DNA of 64,000 nucleotides from Saccharomonospora sp. CUA-673 (GTDB lineage: Bacteria; Actinomycetota; Actinomycetes; Mycobacteriales; Pseudonocardiaceae): assembly GCF_001942305.1 (NCBI RefSeq), contig NZ_MKKE01000006.1:1-64000 (forward strand), read 5' to 3'. The notes under the pieces are model-generated. The model worked only from the letters and a program-made list of their open reading frames with translations. It had not been told where the DNA came from and ran no database searches. A program made the position numbers and the translations under genes. This document shows, in pieces, positions 43,574 to 51,986 of the stretch; position 1 is the first letter of the stretch, and the number at the start of each line of letters is the position of its first letter.

Positions 43574-44458
43574 TCACGTCTCCCGACGTGGCGGCGCCAG
43601 CAGATCCCACGACCGCGCCGCCGGGGCAGCCTCCTGCCCCACCGCACAACTCGGACGGAAATCGCACCACGCACAACGACGACCGGGTTCGGCGGGGAAC
43701 AGCGCGTCCCTGTCGCCGCCCACGGTCAGCTTATCCGTCGCATCCTGCACATCCCTCGCCGTCTCCTCGGCGCGGGTGAGATGGCGGCGCAGACTCGCCT
43801 CGTCGTGCTCAGCCGCCGCGACCGTGCCTGTGGGCACGTGGTGCAACTCGACCCTGCGGCACGGGGTCCGCAGGGTGCGCGCCGCGGCCACCGCGTACAA
43901 CGCCAACGCCTGCGACGAGCGCGCCTGCTGTTCGTCCGGTTCACGGCGGCCCGTCTTGTAGTCGACGATCACCAGTTCGCCGTCGCGTTCGTCGATCCGG
44001 TCGGCCCGACCCTCGACGATCATCGACGCCGGACCGGAATCGGTGTCCGGCCCCGATCCCGACACCGGCGCGGACACCCACCGCTCCAGACCACGCGGAT
44101 CGCCGGTCACGTCGTGGGACTCGACGTACTCCTCGACCCACTCCTGCGCCTCGCGCCGGTACCGGGCGGACTGTTCCTCGTCGGCGAAACCCGCGTCCTT
44201 CCAGTGCTTGCCCACCAGCGCGGCCGCCCGCGCCGGGGTGCGCTCGGCCGCCGGCAAGTCGAACAGCTCCCGCAGCGCGTTGTGCACCACCGCGCCCAGC
44301 GTGCTGTGCGCCCACGGGCCGGTGCGCTGCGGACTCGGACGGTCCACGTACGCCAGCCGGTACCGCCGCGGGCAGTCGTCGAACGTCGACAGCCGCGCCG
44401 GCGAGACCTTCATCAGGCGGCGCGGCTCCACCCCGAAGTCGAACCCCAGTTGCTCCAT
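43574..44458 (-). CDS. RecB-family Fe-S exonuclease (PD-(D/E)XK)
   Basis: 294 residues. The Cas4/AddB-like iron-sulfur arrangement is visible: one Cys at DDCPRRYRL near residue 29 and three at the C-terminus (RRCAWCDFRPSC). The nuclease core has LVIVDYKTGRR (Asp and Lys of PD-(D/E)XK) and ALALYAVAAA after it, and STLGAVVHNALRELF for the N-terminal His region. It is a stand-alone single-strand nuclease, not attached to a helicase. No CRISPR genes are in the window. Function is in DNA repair by family. Confidence 0.88.
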   Translation of the reverse strand: MEQLGFDFGVEPRRLMKVSPARLSTFDDCPRRYRLAYVDRPSPQRTGPWAHSTLGAVVHNALRELFDLPAAERTPARAAALVGKHWKDAGFADEEQSARYRREAQEWVEEYVESHDVTGDPRGLERWVSAPVSGSGPDTDSGPASMIVEGRADRIDERDGELVIVDYKTGRREPDEQQARSSQALALYAVAAARTLRTPCRRVELHHVPTGTVAAAEHDEASLRRHLTRAEETARDVQDATDKLTVGGDRDALFPAEPGRRCAWCDFRPSCAVGQEAAPAARSWDLLAPPRRET

Positions 44459-44474
44459 CGGCGGCAGCGTAACG

Positions 44475-45092
44475 TCACCCGCCCGCCACGAATCCGCGTA
44501 CGGCGTCGGCCACCAGCTGCACCGCGATCGCCGCCAACAGCAGACCCGCGATCTTCGCCAGCAGCGTGATGCCGCTTTCCTTGAGCACCCGGATCAGCAC
44601 ACCCGAGTAGCGCATGCACGCCCACAGGATCACGTGCACCGTGACGATCGCGCAGCCCAGCGCGATGTAGCCGGCCAGCTCGCCCTCGGCGGCGCGCACG
44701 AACACGATCGTCGCGGCGATCGCGCCCGGCCCCGCCAACAGCGGCGTGCCCAACGGCACGAGCGCGACGTTGACGTCGTCGGCGGCCTCCGGTTCGCTGC
44801 TGCGCTTGGTGGTCAGCAGTTCCAGCGCCACCAGCAGCAGCAACAGACCGCCCGCGCCCTGCAGCGCCGGGATGCCGATGCCCAGGTAGGCCAGGATCGC
44901 CTGCCCCGCCACCGCGAACAGCGACACCACCAGCAGCGACACGAGCACCGCCTGGAACGCCGCGCGTGCCCGCGCCGACGGCGACTTGCGCCCGACCAGG
45001 CTCAGGAACACCGGAACCGTGCCCGGCGGGTCCATGATCACCATCAGCGTGATCGTGGCCTCGATGAAGATCGTCAGATCGAAGTAGTCCAC
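44475..45092 (-). CDS. MarC family membrane protein (UPF0056)
   Basis: 205 residues with six hydrophobic segments, beginning FDLTIFIEATITLMVIMDPPGTVPVFLSLVG, the conserved MarC entry with the DPPGTVPVF loop. It also has PLGTPLLAGPGAIAATIVFV, a second conserved loop. MarC proteins are inner-membrane proteins of unclear role; the old link to multiple antibiotic resistance was not upheld. It lies between the RecB-type nuclease and the PHP gene in one direction with gaps of 16 and 3 bases. Confidence 0.9.
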   Translation of the reverse strand: MDYFDLTIFIEATITLMVIMDPPGTVPVFLSLVGRKSPSARARAAFQAVLVSLLVVSLFAVAGQAILAYLGIGIPALQGAGGLLLLLVALELLTTKRSSEPEAADDVNVALVPLGTPLLAGPGAIAATIVFVRAAEGELAGYIALGCAIVTVHVILWACMRYSGVLIRVLKESGITLLAKIAGLLLAAIAVQLVADAVRGFVAGG

Positions 45093-45095
45093 GGT

Positions 45096-45965
45096 TCAGC
45101 CGACCTCGACCGGCGCGCCCGTGGACTGCGCGACCAGGGCCTCGAACTCCTCGACGGCCGTCGTCTCCTGTCCGATCCGGATCGTCTTGTTCGTGCCGTG
45201 GTAGTCGCTCGACCCGGTCCGCACCAATCCCAGATCCTTCGCGAGCGCGCGCAGTTCGTCCCGCGCGTCCGGCTCGTGGTTCGGATGGTCCACCTCGATC
45301 CCGGTCAGTCCACGCTGCGCCAGTTCGGCGATGACCTCCGGCGGCACGGTCGGACGGCGGCCGAACGCGAACGGATGTGCCAGCACGGTCACCCCGCCCG
45401 CCGCGGAGATCATCTCGATGGCGTCGGTGACCGGGGTGTCCGTGCGCGGCACGTAGTACCCGCGCCCACCCGCGAGGTAGCCGGCGAACGCCTCGTCGAC
45501 GGTGGCGCACAGTCCGGCCCGCACCAACGCCTGCGCGACGTGCGGCCGGCCCGCCGTCGCGTCCGGGCCCAGGCGGTCGAGGATCTCGTCGGCGTCGACC
45601 GGCAGCCCGTCGGCGGCCATCCGGTCGGCGATCGCGCGCAACCGCGTCCGCCGTTCGTCCCGCAACCGGCGCTGCTCGGCGACGATCGCCGGCGCCTCCG
45701 GGTCGAACAGGTACGCCAACAGGTGCACACTGACCCGACCGCCCTCGCCGTCGGCACATTCGCAGGACAGCTCCGCACCGGGCACCAGGCGCATCCCGGA
45801 CGGCAGGGCCTCGGCGGCAGGGCGCCAGCCGGCCGTCGTGTCGTGGTCGGTCAGGGCGATGACGTCGAGCCCCGCGGCCGCCGCCACGGAGACGAGCTCG
45901 GCCGGACCGTCCGTTCCGTCGGAGGCCGTCGAATGGGTATGCAGGTCGATGCGCACGACGACCAT
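45096..45965 (-). CDS. PHP-domain phosphoesterase
   Basis: 289 residues from ATG 45965 (MVVVRIDLHTHSTASDGTD). Metal-ligand motifs: DLHTHS, ALTDHDTT, GAELSCE, TVLAHPF, EVDHPNHE and SSDYHG, all as in the RNase AM/YciV group that removes phosphates from 3-prime,5-prime-bisphosphonucleotides or short RNAs. An insertion domain (residues about 100-170) is typical. It lies three bases from marC. The upstream part of the longer frame to 46040 is Arg/Val-rich and unlike the family. Confidence 0.88.
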   Translation of the reverse strand: MVVVRIDLHTHSTASDGTDGPAELVSVAAAAGLDVIALTDHDTTAGWRPAAEALPSGMRLVPGAELSCECADGEGGRVSVHLLAYLFDPEAPAIVAEQRRLRDERRTRLRAIADRMAADGLPVDADEILDRLGPDATAGRPHVAQALVRAGLCATVDEAFAGYLAGGRGYYVPRTDTPVTDAIEMISAAGGVTVLAHPFAFGRRPTVPPEVIAELAQRGLTGIEVDHPNHEPDARDELRALAKDLGLVRTGSSDYHGTNKTIRIGQETTAVEEFEALVAQSTGAPVEVG

Positions 45966-46067
45966 TGTCCAACACGGCACCGACACCCGGACCCGCCGGT
46001 ACACGGCCGCACGCGCCGACGGCGCCGTGCGCTGCGACAACGCCGCGGCGCAACGCGACTCGGCGAC

Positions 46068-46634
46068 CTACTTCTTGGCGGCCTTCCTGTTGCCGCGCGC
46101 GGCGCGCTGCGCCTTGATCATCGAGAACCGTTCGGCCTGCTTCTGCTTGTCCCCGAACACCAGCTCCGAGATGTTGTCGTAGAACTCCTCGGGGTTGGGC
46201 AGGTAGTGGATCCGGTTCAACGCCTGGATCTGACCGGCCGACTCGATGATGGTCGTGCCGTACCCGAAGATGCGGCCGCCGAAGGTGCGCTCGTAGGTGA
46301 GGTCGGTGACCTTCGTGATCGGCATCATCAGCACCTGGGTGGTCCAGACGCCCTTGGTCATGATGAACCGCTTGTCGGTCACGACCAGCCGTTCGACCCA
46401 CCACTCCATGACCTTGTACGTGAACCACAGGACGACGCCGAGCGCGACGTACCACAGGATGTTCTGCAGCACCCACGCCGCGGGCGGGAGCACGTACGAG
46501 ATCATCACGCAGATCGCGAGCATGGCGATGGCCTCGAACATGTTCCATCCGAGGCACGCCCAATGCCGCCGGATGCGAATCACCCGGCGCTCGGTGTCGA
46601 GCAGGTACTCGTCTGGGTCGCGTGGCGCGAACAT
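46068..46634 (-). CDS. PH-domain (bPH2/DUF304-like) membrane protein
   Basis: 188 residues. It starts MFAPRDPDEYLLDTERRVIRIRRHW, the usual entry of this actinobacterial group. Two adjacent membrane segments follow (FEAIAMLAICVMISYVLPP and ILWYVALGVVLWFTYKVM), then a bPH2 domain (VVTDKRFIMTKGVWTTQVLMMPITKVTDLTYERTFGGRIFGYGTTIIES) and a basic C-terminus. The role is unknown; in other bacteria the domain scaffolds membrane processes. It is the first gene after the divergent region at 46.8 kb, in the same direction as the PHP gene. Confidence 0.87.
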   Translation of the reverse strand: MFAPRDPDEYLLDTERRVIRIRRHWACLGWNMFEAIAMLAICVMISYVLPPAAWVLQNILWYVALGVVLWFTYKVMEWWVERLVVTDKRFIMTKGVWTTQVLMMPITKVTDLTYERTFGGRIFGYGTTIIESAGQIQALNRIHYLPNPEEFYDNISELVFGDKQKQAERFSMIKAQRAARGNRKAAKK

Positions 46635-46653
46635 ACGTCGAGCGTAGCGCCCG

Positions 46654-46815
46654 TCAGGTGAAGATGTTGCTGACGAACGTGATCACGGCCTCGGCCGCGT
46701 CGCGCAGGAAGCCGATGAGGTTGTTGACAAGACCCGCAGCTTGGCCTGGCTGAGCGATCACGAAGAACAGAATCAACGCGATAGCGGCAAATCCTGCAAG
46801 CTTCTTCGCGTTCAC
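46654..46815 (-). CDS. Small single-pass membrane protein
   Basis: 53 residues from GTG 46815 (VNAKKLAGFAAIALILFFVIAQPGQAAGL). A basic start, one long hydrophobic helix and an amphipathic helix (NNLIGFLRDAAEAVITFVSNIF) make up the protein. The longer frame to 46905 adds an Arg/Gln-rich stretch, and GGGA upstream of the GTG supports the shorter form. I recall similar short proteins in related actinobacteria, but function is unknown. It lies 19 bases before the PH-domain gene. Confidence 0.7.
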   Translation of the reverse strand: MNAKKLAGFAAIALILFFVIAQPGQAAGLVNNLIGFLRDAAEAVITFVSNIFT

Positions 46816-46947
46816 GGCGATCAATCCCGTCTCTCGAGTGCAAGACCGTTGTTGGAGCTGGTTGGCGAACCGACCTCGTGGACCTGGCCTGCGTGGAGCC
46901 TGCACGAACCAGCCGACTCAGGTGCCACTAAGTTTGTACCGCACCGC

Positions 46948-46984
46948 CTGCCGTTACGGCAGGTAAGTCCTGCCCTTGGGGCAG
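46948..46984. repeat. Two tandem small hairpins in a divergent gap
   Basis: ctgcc-gttac-ggcag (46948-46962) and ctgccc-tt-ggggcag (46970-46984) share the arm ctgcc/ggcag. They lie between the small membrane protein (leftward) and the NUDIX gene (rightward), so they are not ordinary terminators. They could be regulator sites or a folded leader. Confidence 0.4.
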
Positions 46985-47040
46985 TGCGCGCGAAGATCGT
47001 AGCTCGACTGCTACTGATTGTGACTGTGGGGTGGGTCGAG

Positions 47041-47445
47041 GTGGATCGGGTGCGCTGCGTGGGCGGCATCGTCCACGACGACGACGGCCGCCTGCTGCTC
47101 ATCCGCAGGGCACACGACCCCGGCCGGGGCCTGTGGTCGCTGCCGGGCGGACGGGTCGAGCCCGGCGAGACCGACCACGCCGCTGTGGTGCGTGAACTCG
47201 CCGAGGAAACCGGCCTCGACGTCGAACCGGGGCCGTACACGGGCACTGTCCTGCGGGAACCGTTCGTCATCCACGACTACGCATGTCGCGTTCGGGGCGG
47301 CCGACTGGCCGCGGGCGACGACGCCTCGGACGCCCGGTGGCTCGACGCCGAGGCGTTCACTCTGATGGCAGACACCGGGCGTCTGGTCGAGGGACTGGTG
47401 GACACATTGCGTGCATGGAACGCGCTGCCCCGCGGTGCGGACTGA
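47041..47445 (+). CDS. NUDIX hydrolase
   Basis: 134 residues from GTG 47041 (VDRVRCVGGIVHDDDGRLLLIRRAHDPGRGLWSLPGG). The NUDIX box GRVEPGETDHAAVVRELAEETGL matches GX5EX7REUXEEXGU completely. It hydrolyses a nucleoside diphosphate linked to another group; the substrate cannot be told. GTG 47026 is an alternative start. It converges with the DUF2332 gene, whose stop is 24 bases away. Confidence 0.9.
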   Translation: MDRVRCVGGIVHDDDGRLLLIRRAHDPGRGLWSLPGGRVEPGETDHAAVVRELAEETGLDVEPGPYTGTVLREPFVIHDYACRVRGGRLAAGDDASDARWLDAEAFTLMADTGRLVEGLVDTLRAWNALPRGAD

Positions 47446-47468
47446 GGCCATCCGCTGTTCACGGACCG

Positions 47469-48599
47469 TTACGCACCGAGCCATGTCATGCGCTGGCCGT
47501 GCGGGTCGGCCAGCGCGAGTGCCTCGCCGGTGGCCTTGCCGTCGTCCCAGGTCACCAGGCCGAGCGTGGGCCGCGCGGTCGTCGCGTAGTCCAATTCGTC
47601 CCGTTCGGGAAGCACCAGGCCCAGGCCCGCTTCGTACGATTCGAGCGAGGCCCACCAGAGCGGCCGACGCGCGGCGAGTTCACCCAGGGCAGTGACGAAT
47701 GCCTCCCTCTGGTCGGTGTCCATGTAAATCAGCACGTGGCTGCTGAACACCACCAGCGGCAGCTCCTCGGGAACCTGCTCCGCCGCGCGCGCCAGCCCCT
47801 CCACGGCGTCACCCTCGACCAGCGCGGGCGTGTCCTTGGCCTGCGCGGCCGCGGCCGTGCGCAGCATGCGGATGCGGTCCGGCTGATCGGCCCACACGCA
47901 CGCCTCGAGCCAGGCGAGCTCCTCGTCGTCCTGCGCGTCGACCGGGTGCCGGTCGAGGCCGACCTTCGCGCCGACGTTCAGTTTCGCCGGCACCTTCGGC
48001 GGCTCGGCGCCGTCGGCGAGCTCGACCGCGCAGTGCAACCCGACGGGCGTCTTCTTCGGACCGGCGGCCACCTGCTCCCCGCCGGGCAGCCGGTACTGGT
48101 AGGCGAACCGGTCCATGCCCAACAGCAGGCCGGCGCTGCAGCCCACCTCGAGCAGGCCGACCTTGCCCTTGGCCTGCTTGGCGGCGCGCGCCACCGCCGG
48201 ATACAGCACGGCGGCCCGGTTGACCTCGTTGGTCTGGGTGAAGCGGGTGCGCACGAGCTCGCGCACCTTGTCGGCGCGGTCCAGCAGGAAGGCGCGGAAC
48301 TCCGACCACGTCGCACCGTCGACGCCGTCCATCCCGCCGAGCGACGGGTAGTACCGCGACAGCGGGTGGATCGGCTCGGCCTGGATCAGCCGGTGCGCCG
48401 CGGCCAACAACAACGTCGGGTGCGCGTCGCCGTCGGCGCCGGCCTCGGCGAGCAGACCCGCGATCTCGTCGTCGTCGGCCGCGTGGGACGCCAGATGCGC
48501 GTACAGCGGCGAGATCCCCGCGGCCTCGTGGTCGGCGAATCTCCGCAGACGCTCCTGCGCGGCGTGCACCGGGTTGACCTCGCCCATCTGACCGCCCAT
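47469..48599 (-). CDS. DUF2332 family protein
   Basis: 376 residues from ATG 48599, with GAGAGG upstream; another ATG follows at 48587 and the frame is open to 48632. Family features are visible: HAAQERLRRFADHEAAGISPLYAHL, HPLSRYYPSLGG, TNEVNRAAVLYPAVARAAK, and LLEVGCSAGLLLGMDRFAYQYR, an SAM-binding-like loop. A methyltransferase-like fold is suggested but no activity is known. It is divergent from the corA leader region. Confidence 0.85.
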   Translation of the reverse strand: MGGQMGEVNPVHAAQERLRRFADHEAAGISPLYAHLASHAADDDEIAGLLAEAGADGDAHPTLLLAAAHRLIQAEPIHPLSRYYPSLGGMDGVDGATWSEFRAFLLDRADKVRELVRTRFTQTNEVNRAAVLYPAVARAAKQAKGKVGLLEVGCSAGLLLGMDRFAYQYRLPGGEQVAAGPKKTPVGLHCAVELADGAEPPKVPAKLNVGAKVGLDRHPVDAQDDEELAWLEACVWADQPDRIRMLRTAAAAQAKDTPALVEGDAVEGLARAAEQVPEELPLVVFSSHVLIYMDTDQREAFVTALGELAARRPLWWASLESYEAGLGLVLPERDELDYATTARPTLGLVTWDDGKATGEALALADPHGQRMTWLGA

Positions 48600-48801
48600 A
48601 GGACCCGAGCCTCTCTGTGTCACCGACAACACCGCCTCGCGCGCGTCGACGCGTCCGATCGGGACGCCTCATCGCACGTCAGGGCCGTTCCCGTCCATCC
48701 CCCGACGACGAGACGCCCTCTACGAGTACCCTTGACCATCGGCGCACAGCGCGTCAACGCGAGTCACGCCACGCACTCATCGGAGGAGGTGAGGAACGCA
48801 G

Positions 48802-48906
48802 ATGCCCAATGACGACAATCCGCTCAGTCCGGCTTCCGGAAGTACGTCTCTTACGCACTCCCGCCGTTTCCTCCCGCCGTTCCGATTCCGCGTGATCGAC
48901 AGCTGA
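48802..48906 (+). CDS. Possible leader peptide ORF upstream of corA
   Basis: 34 codons, ATG 48802 to TGA 48904, with a strong ribosome site (ggaggaggtgagg) eight bases upstream. The peptide begins MPNDDNPLSPASGS and ends RRFLPPFRFRVIDS: rich in Pro and Arg. Many codons are rare in this GC-rich genome (aat, agt, gct, tct, ctt, cgt, cga). It sits 63 bases before the corA start, with a hairpin between. Proline-rich leader peptides control Mg2+ transporter genes in enterobacteria (MgtL); the parallel is an inference. Confidence 0.5.
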   Translation: MPNDDNPLSPASGSTSLTHSRRFLPPFRFRVIDS

Positions 48907-48929
48907 TCCCCCGGCATTCGGCCTCCGGC

Positions 48930-48960
48930 ACGGAAGCGGTCCACGAGCTTTCCGTCTCCT
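48930..48960 (+). promoter_or_regulatory. Hairpin between the leader ORF and corA
   Basis: cggaagc and gctttccg pair with one bulged T around a nine-base loop, and are followed directly by ctcctggag, in which ctcc can pair with the ggag ribosome site of corA. It could expose or hide the corA ribosome site depending on translation of the leader ORF. Confidence 0.4.
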
Positions 48961-48969
48961 GGAGATCCG

Positions 48970-50129
48970 ATGCCTTAGATTCCCTCGTTCGGCGGCCTGC
49001 GCGGCCGTGGCCCGAAAGGCCTCGGCAAGGGCCGTGGCCGTGACGTCAGCCGCGACAACCACCGCCCGCGTTCGGCCGTCCCGCCGCCGGGCGGCACCGG
49101 TCCGCCCCTGTCCGCGGCGGTGGTCGACTGCGGCGTGTACGTCGACGCGTCCGCCAGGAGGGCACGTGGACGCACGACGAGGCCGTCCACGAGGTGCGCC
49201 GACGGGGCGACGGATTCGTCTGGATCGGACTGCACGAACCCACCGAGGAACAGATCCAGGGCATCGCCGACACGTTCGGCCTGCACGAGCTCGCCGTCGA
49301 GGACGCGGTGCACGCACACCAGCGGCCGAAGCTCGAACGCTACGACGACACGCTGTTCATGGTGTTCCGCACCGTGCGCTACGTGGAGCACGAATCGCCC
49401 ACGACCGCCAACGAGATCGTCGAGTCCGGCGAGCTCATGACGTTCGTCGGCCGCGACTTCATCATCACCGTCCGGCACGGCACCATGGCCGGCCTCGCCC
49501 GGCTGAGACGGGAGCTCGACGCCGATCCCGAACAGCTGGCCCACGGTCCCTACGCGGTGTTGCACGCGATCGCCGACCACGTCGTCGACCATTTCCTCGA
49601 GGTCACCGACCGCATCGAGGACGACATCGACGAGATGGAGACCGAGGTGTTCGCCCCGCGCACGCGGGTCACCTCGGAGCAGATCTACCTGTTCAAACGC
49701 GAGGTCCTCGAACTGCGGCGGGCGGTCTCCCCGCTCGGGACACCGCTGCTGCGCCTGTCGGAGGGGTATCCGCGGCTGGTGCCCGAGGAGGTGCGCTCGT
49801 ACTTCCGCAACGTGCACGACCACGTGACGACGGTGGCCGAGCGCGTCGAAGGGTTCGACGAGCTGCTGACGACCCTCGTGGACGCGACGATCGGGAAGCT
49901 GACGCTCCAGCTCAACACCGATATGCGCAAGATGAACTCCGACATGCGCAAGATCACCTCGTGGGCGGCGATCATCGCCACCCCGACGGCGATGGCCGGG
50001 ATCTACGGCATGAACTTCGACTACATGCCGGAGCTGGGTTTCAAGTACGGCTATCCGGCCGTGCTCGCGGTCATTCTCGGCACGTGTCTGCTGCTCTATC
50101 GGATATTCCGGAAGAACGGCTGGCTCTGA
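48970..50129 (+). CDS. corA: CorA-type Mg2+/Co2+ transporter with a premature TAG and a -1 frameshift
   Basis: 386 residues after one added base at 49147 and ignoring a TAG at codon 3. The N-terminus (FGGLRGRGPKGLGKGRGRD, then AAVVDCGVYVD) and the main part (RRRGDGFVWIGLHEPTEEQIQGIADTFGLHELAVEDAVHAHQRPKLERYDDTLFMVF) are in different frames. The pore motif YGMNFDYMPEL and the C-terminal second helix are intact. GGAG lies before ATG 48970, which supports this start despite the following cct tag. Either the gene is broken or the sequence has errors here. In mycobacteria corA adjoins the sugABC-lpqY locus, as here. Confidence 0.8.
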
Positions 50130-50190
50130 AGGCCGGCCACCGGCCGCTTCCGAGGAATCTTCGTTCGACCACCCTCGATGGGGACACATC

Positions 50191-50307
50191 ATGATCCGCA
50201 AACTGACCGATCTGAAGTTCTGGGCCCTGACGCTGAGCATCGTCTGGGTGGTGGGCGTCGTCGCGTTCATCGCCCTCAACCCCGACGCCGCCGCCGTGAC
50301 CCACTGA
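50191..50307 (+). CDS. 38-residue single-pass membrane protein
   Basis: ATG 50191 to TGA 50305, with GGGGA eight bases upstream. MIRKLTDLKFWALTLSIVWVVGVVAFIALNPDAAAVTH has a basic start and one hydrophobic helix. It follows corA by 61 bases in the same direction and could be a small partner of the transporter, but that is only position. Codon use is normal for the genome. Confidence 0.6.
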   Translation: MIRKLTDLKFWALTLSIVWVVGVVAFIALNPDAAAVTH

Positions 50308-50379
50308 GCTCTGCCTGCGCCGGTGTGAACCCACCCGCTTGACCGGCCGCGACGTCGATGTCGCGCGTATTCTGTCGCC

Positions 50380-51078
50380 ATGGTGCGAGCGCTGGTGGTC
50401 GCCGACGAGGTCGACGAGACGCTGTGGTGTGGGCAGCGCGGGTTCGGCCTGGACGTCGACGTCGTGCTCGGCGCGGGCGACCTGCCGTTCGCCTACCTGG
50501 AGCAGCTGGCCGACGTGCTGGACGCGCCGCTGGTGTTCGTCCCCGGCAACCACGATCCGGACCTGTCGGGCTTCACCCGGCACCGCGGGCTCGCGCTCCG
50601 CGCCGGGATGCCGGCCGTGTGGCCGGGTCCGGCGGGCGGAGTCGACGCCGACGGCCGCGTCGTCACCGTCGCGGGCCTGCGTATCGCCGGGCTCGGCGGT
50701 TCCGTGCGCTACAGCGGTGGTCCGAACCAGTGGACCCAGTCGGCCGCGGCGCGCCGCGCACGTCTGCTGACGTGGCGGGCCGGCCGCAAGCCCGTCGACG
50801 TGCTGCTCACGCACAGTCCGCCGCGCGGACTCGGCGACCGCGAGGATCCGCCGCACCACGGTTTCGACTGTCTACACCGGACGGTACGGCTGCTGCGCCC
50901 GCGCTGGCTGCTGCACGGTCACATCCACCCGTACGGCGAGCCCGCGCCCGACCGGCTGATCCCCGGGCCCGACGGCACCGGAACGATCGTGCGCAACGTC
51001 GTCGGCGCGCACGTGCTCGACCTCGGCTCCCCCGCCGATTCCCCACGACCCCGAGCGGAATCCCGAATGGACTCCTGA
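50380..51078 (+). CDS. Metallophosphoesterase (calcineurin-like)
   Basis: 232 residues with the metal motifs GAGDLP, FVPGNHDPD, LLTHSPPRGLGD and LLHGHIHPYGE in order. The first motif (usually DxH) reads VVADEVDET, so one ligand position is changed. A Pro/Arg C-terminus ends in MDS, where TGATG couples it to the next gene. It probably hydrolyses a phosphodiester or phosphomonoester; substrate is unknown. Confidence 0.87.
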   Translation: MVRALVVADEVDETLWCGQRGFGLDVDVVLGAGDLPFAYLEQLADVLDAPLVFVPGNHDPDLSGFTRHRGLALRAGMPAVWPGPAGGVDADGRVVTVAGLRIAGLGGSVRYSGGPNQWTQSAAARRARLLTWRAGRKPVDVLLTHSPPRGLGDREDPPHHGFDCLHRTVRLLRPRWLLHGHIHPYGEPAPDRLIPGPDGTGTIVRNVVGAHVLDLGSPADSPRPRAESRMDS

Positions 51079-51920
51079 TGGGTCGCGACACCGGCTTCCC
51101 CCGCGCCGACGCCGAGCACGACTTCCTGCGCGCCCGGCGCAAGCAGGTCCTGTCGCGGCTGTCGACGTGGCTGCGCGGCGAACCGGACGACGTCAACATC
51201 ACCCTGCCGTTCGACGAGGTGGTCGCCGCACTCGGTTGGGCCGGCGAACGCCGCATCGGGCTGCGCGTGGTGAAGTTGAGCTCGATCGTCGGCAGCGTCA
51301 ACCGGGAGGCCGATTTCGACCGCCGGTTCCGCCCGACGTCGGGCCGCGTGCGGCAACGCTGGGAACGGCTCGCCCTCGCCAGCAGGCGCGGCGAGTCGGT
51401 GCCGCCCATCGAGGTCTACCGCGTGGGGGAACTGCACTTCGTCATCGACGGCCACCACCGGGTGTCGGTGGCGCACGCGCTCGGACTCGACACGATCGAC
51501 GCCTACGTCACCGAGGTGCGGACCAAACTGGACCCGGCGGGCATTCGGCATCGCGGCGACCTGATCGTCAAGGACTACCGCAGGCTGTTCCTCGAACGCG
51601 TGCCGCTGACCGGCGAGGCGCGCGCCTCGGTCGTGGTCACCGACCCGTGGGACTACGCCGAGCTCGGCGAGCACGTCGAGGCGTGGGGGTTCCGCCTGAT
51701 GCAGGACGAGGACCGGTTCCTCGACCGCACGAGCGTCGCCGCGCGCTGGTATGCCGACGAGTACCAACCGGTGGTGCGGATGCTGCGCCAGGCCGATCTC
51801 ATGGGCACGCGCACGGAGGCCGAGGCGTACCTGTGGGTGGCGGGCGAGCGCTACCACCTGATGCGCAGCCACGACTGGGACGACGACATCATCGAGACCA
51901 TCCGCACCCGCCGACGCTGA
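51078..51920 (+). CDS. ParB/sulfiredoxin-like domain protein
   Basis: 280 residues; its ATG overlaps the TGA of the phosphoesterase. The ParB-like nuclease motif is VGELHFVIDGHHRVSVAHALGLDTIDAYV. N-terminal helices (FLRARRKQVLSRLSTWLRGE) precede it, and a C-terminal region WVAGERYHLMRSHDWDDDIIE follows. It lacks the helix-turn-helix of chromosome-partitioning ParB, so that role is unlikely. Actinobacterial proteins of this build are annotated only as ParB-like. The coupled phosphoesterase suggests a shared pathway. Confidence 0.82.
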   Translation: MGRDTGFPRADAEHDFLRARRKQVLSRLSTWLRGEPDDVNITLPFDEVVAALGWAGERRIGLRVVKLSSIVGSVNREADFDRRFRPTSGRVRQRWERLALASRRGESVPPIEVYRVGELHFVIDGHHRVSVAHALGLDTIDAYVTEVRTKLDPAGIRHRGDLIVKDYRRLFLERVPLTGEARASVVVTDPWDYAELGEHVEAWGFRLMQDEDRFLDRTSVAARWYADEYQPVVRMLRQADLMGTRTEAEAYLWVAGERYHLMRSHDWDDDIIETIRTRRR

Positions 51921-51986
51921 ACACCCGACCACGACCCGGTGGTCGGGGGCCCGCCGGTGCCGCCCGGCGAGCCCCCGAACCGGAAC

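Noticed and set aside
48740..48969. An M-box (ykoK) Mg2+ riboswitch before corA.
   Set aside because: I could not place the conserved core helices of the M-box; only a short ORF and one hairpin are visible.
51078..51920. A chromosome-partitioning ParB with nearby origin.
   Set aside because: No helix-turn-helix follows the ParB-like motif, no ParA gene and no parS palindrome are nearby.
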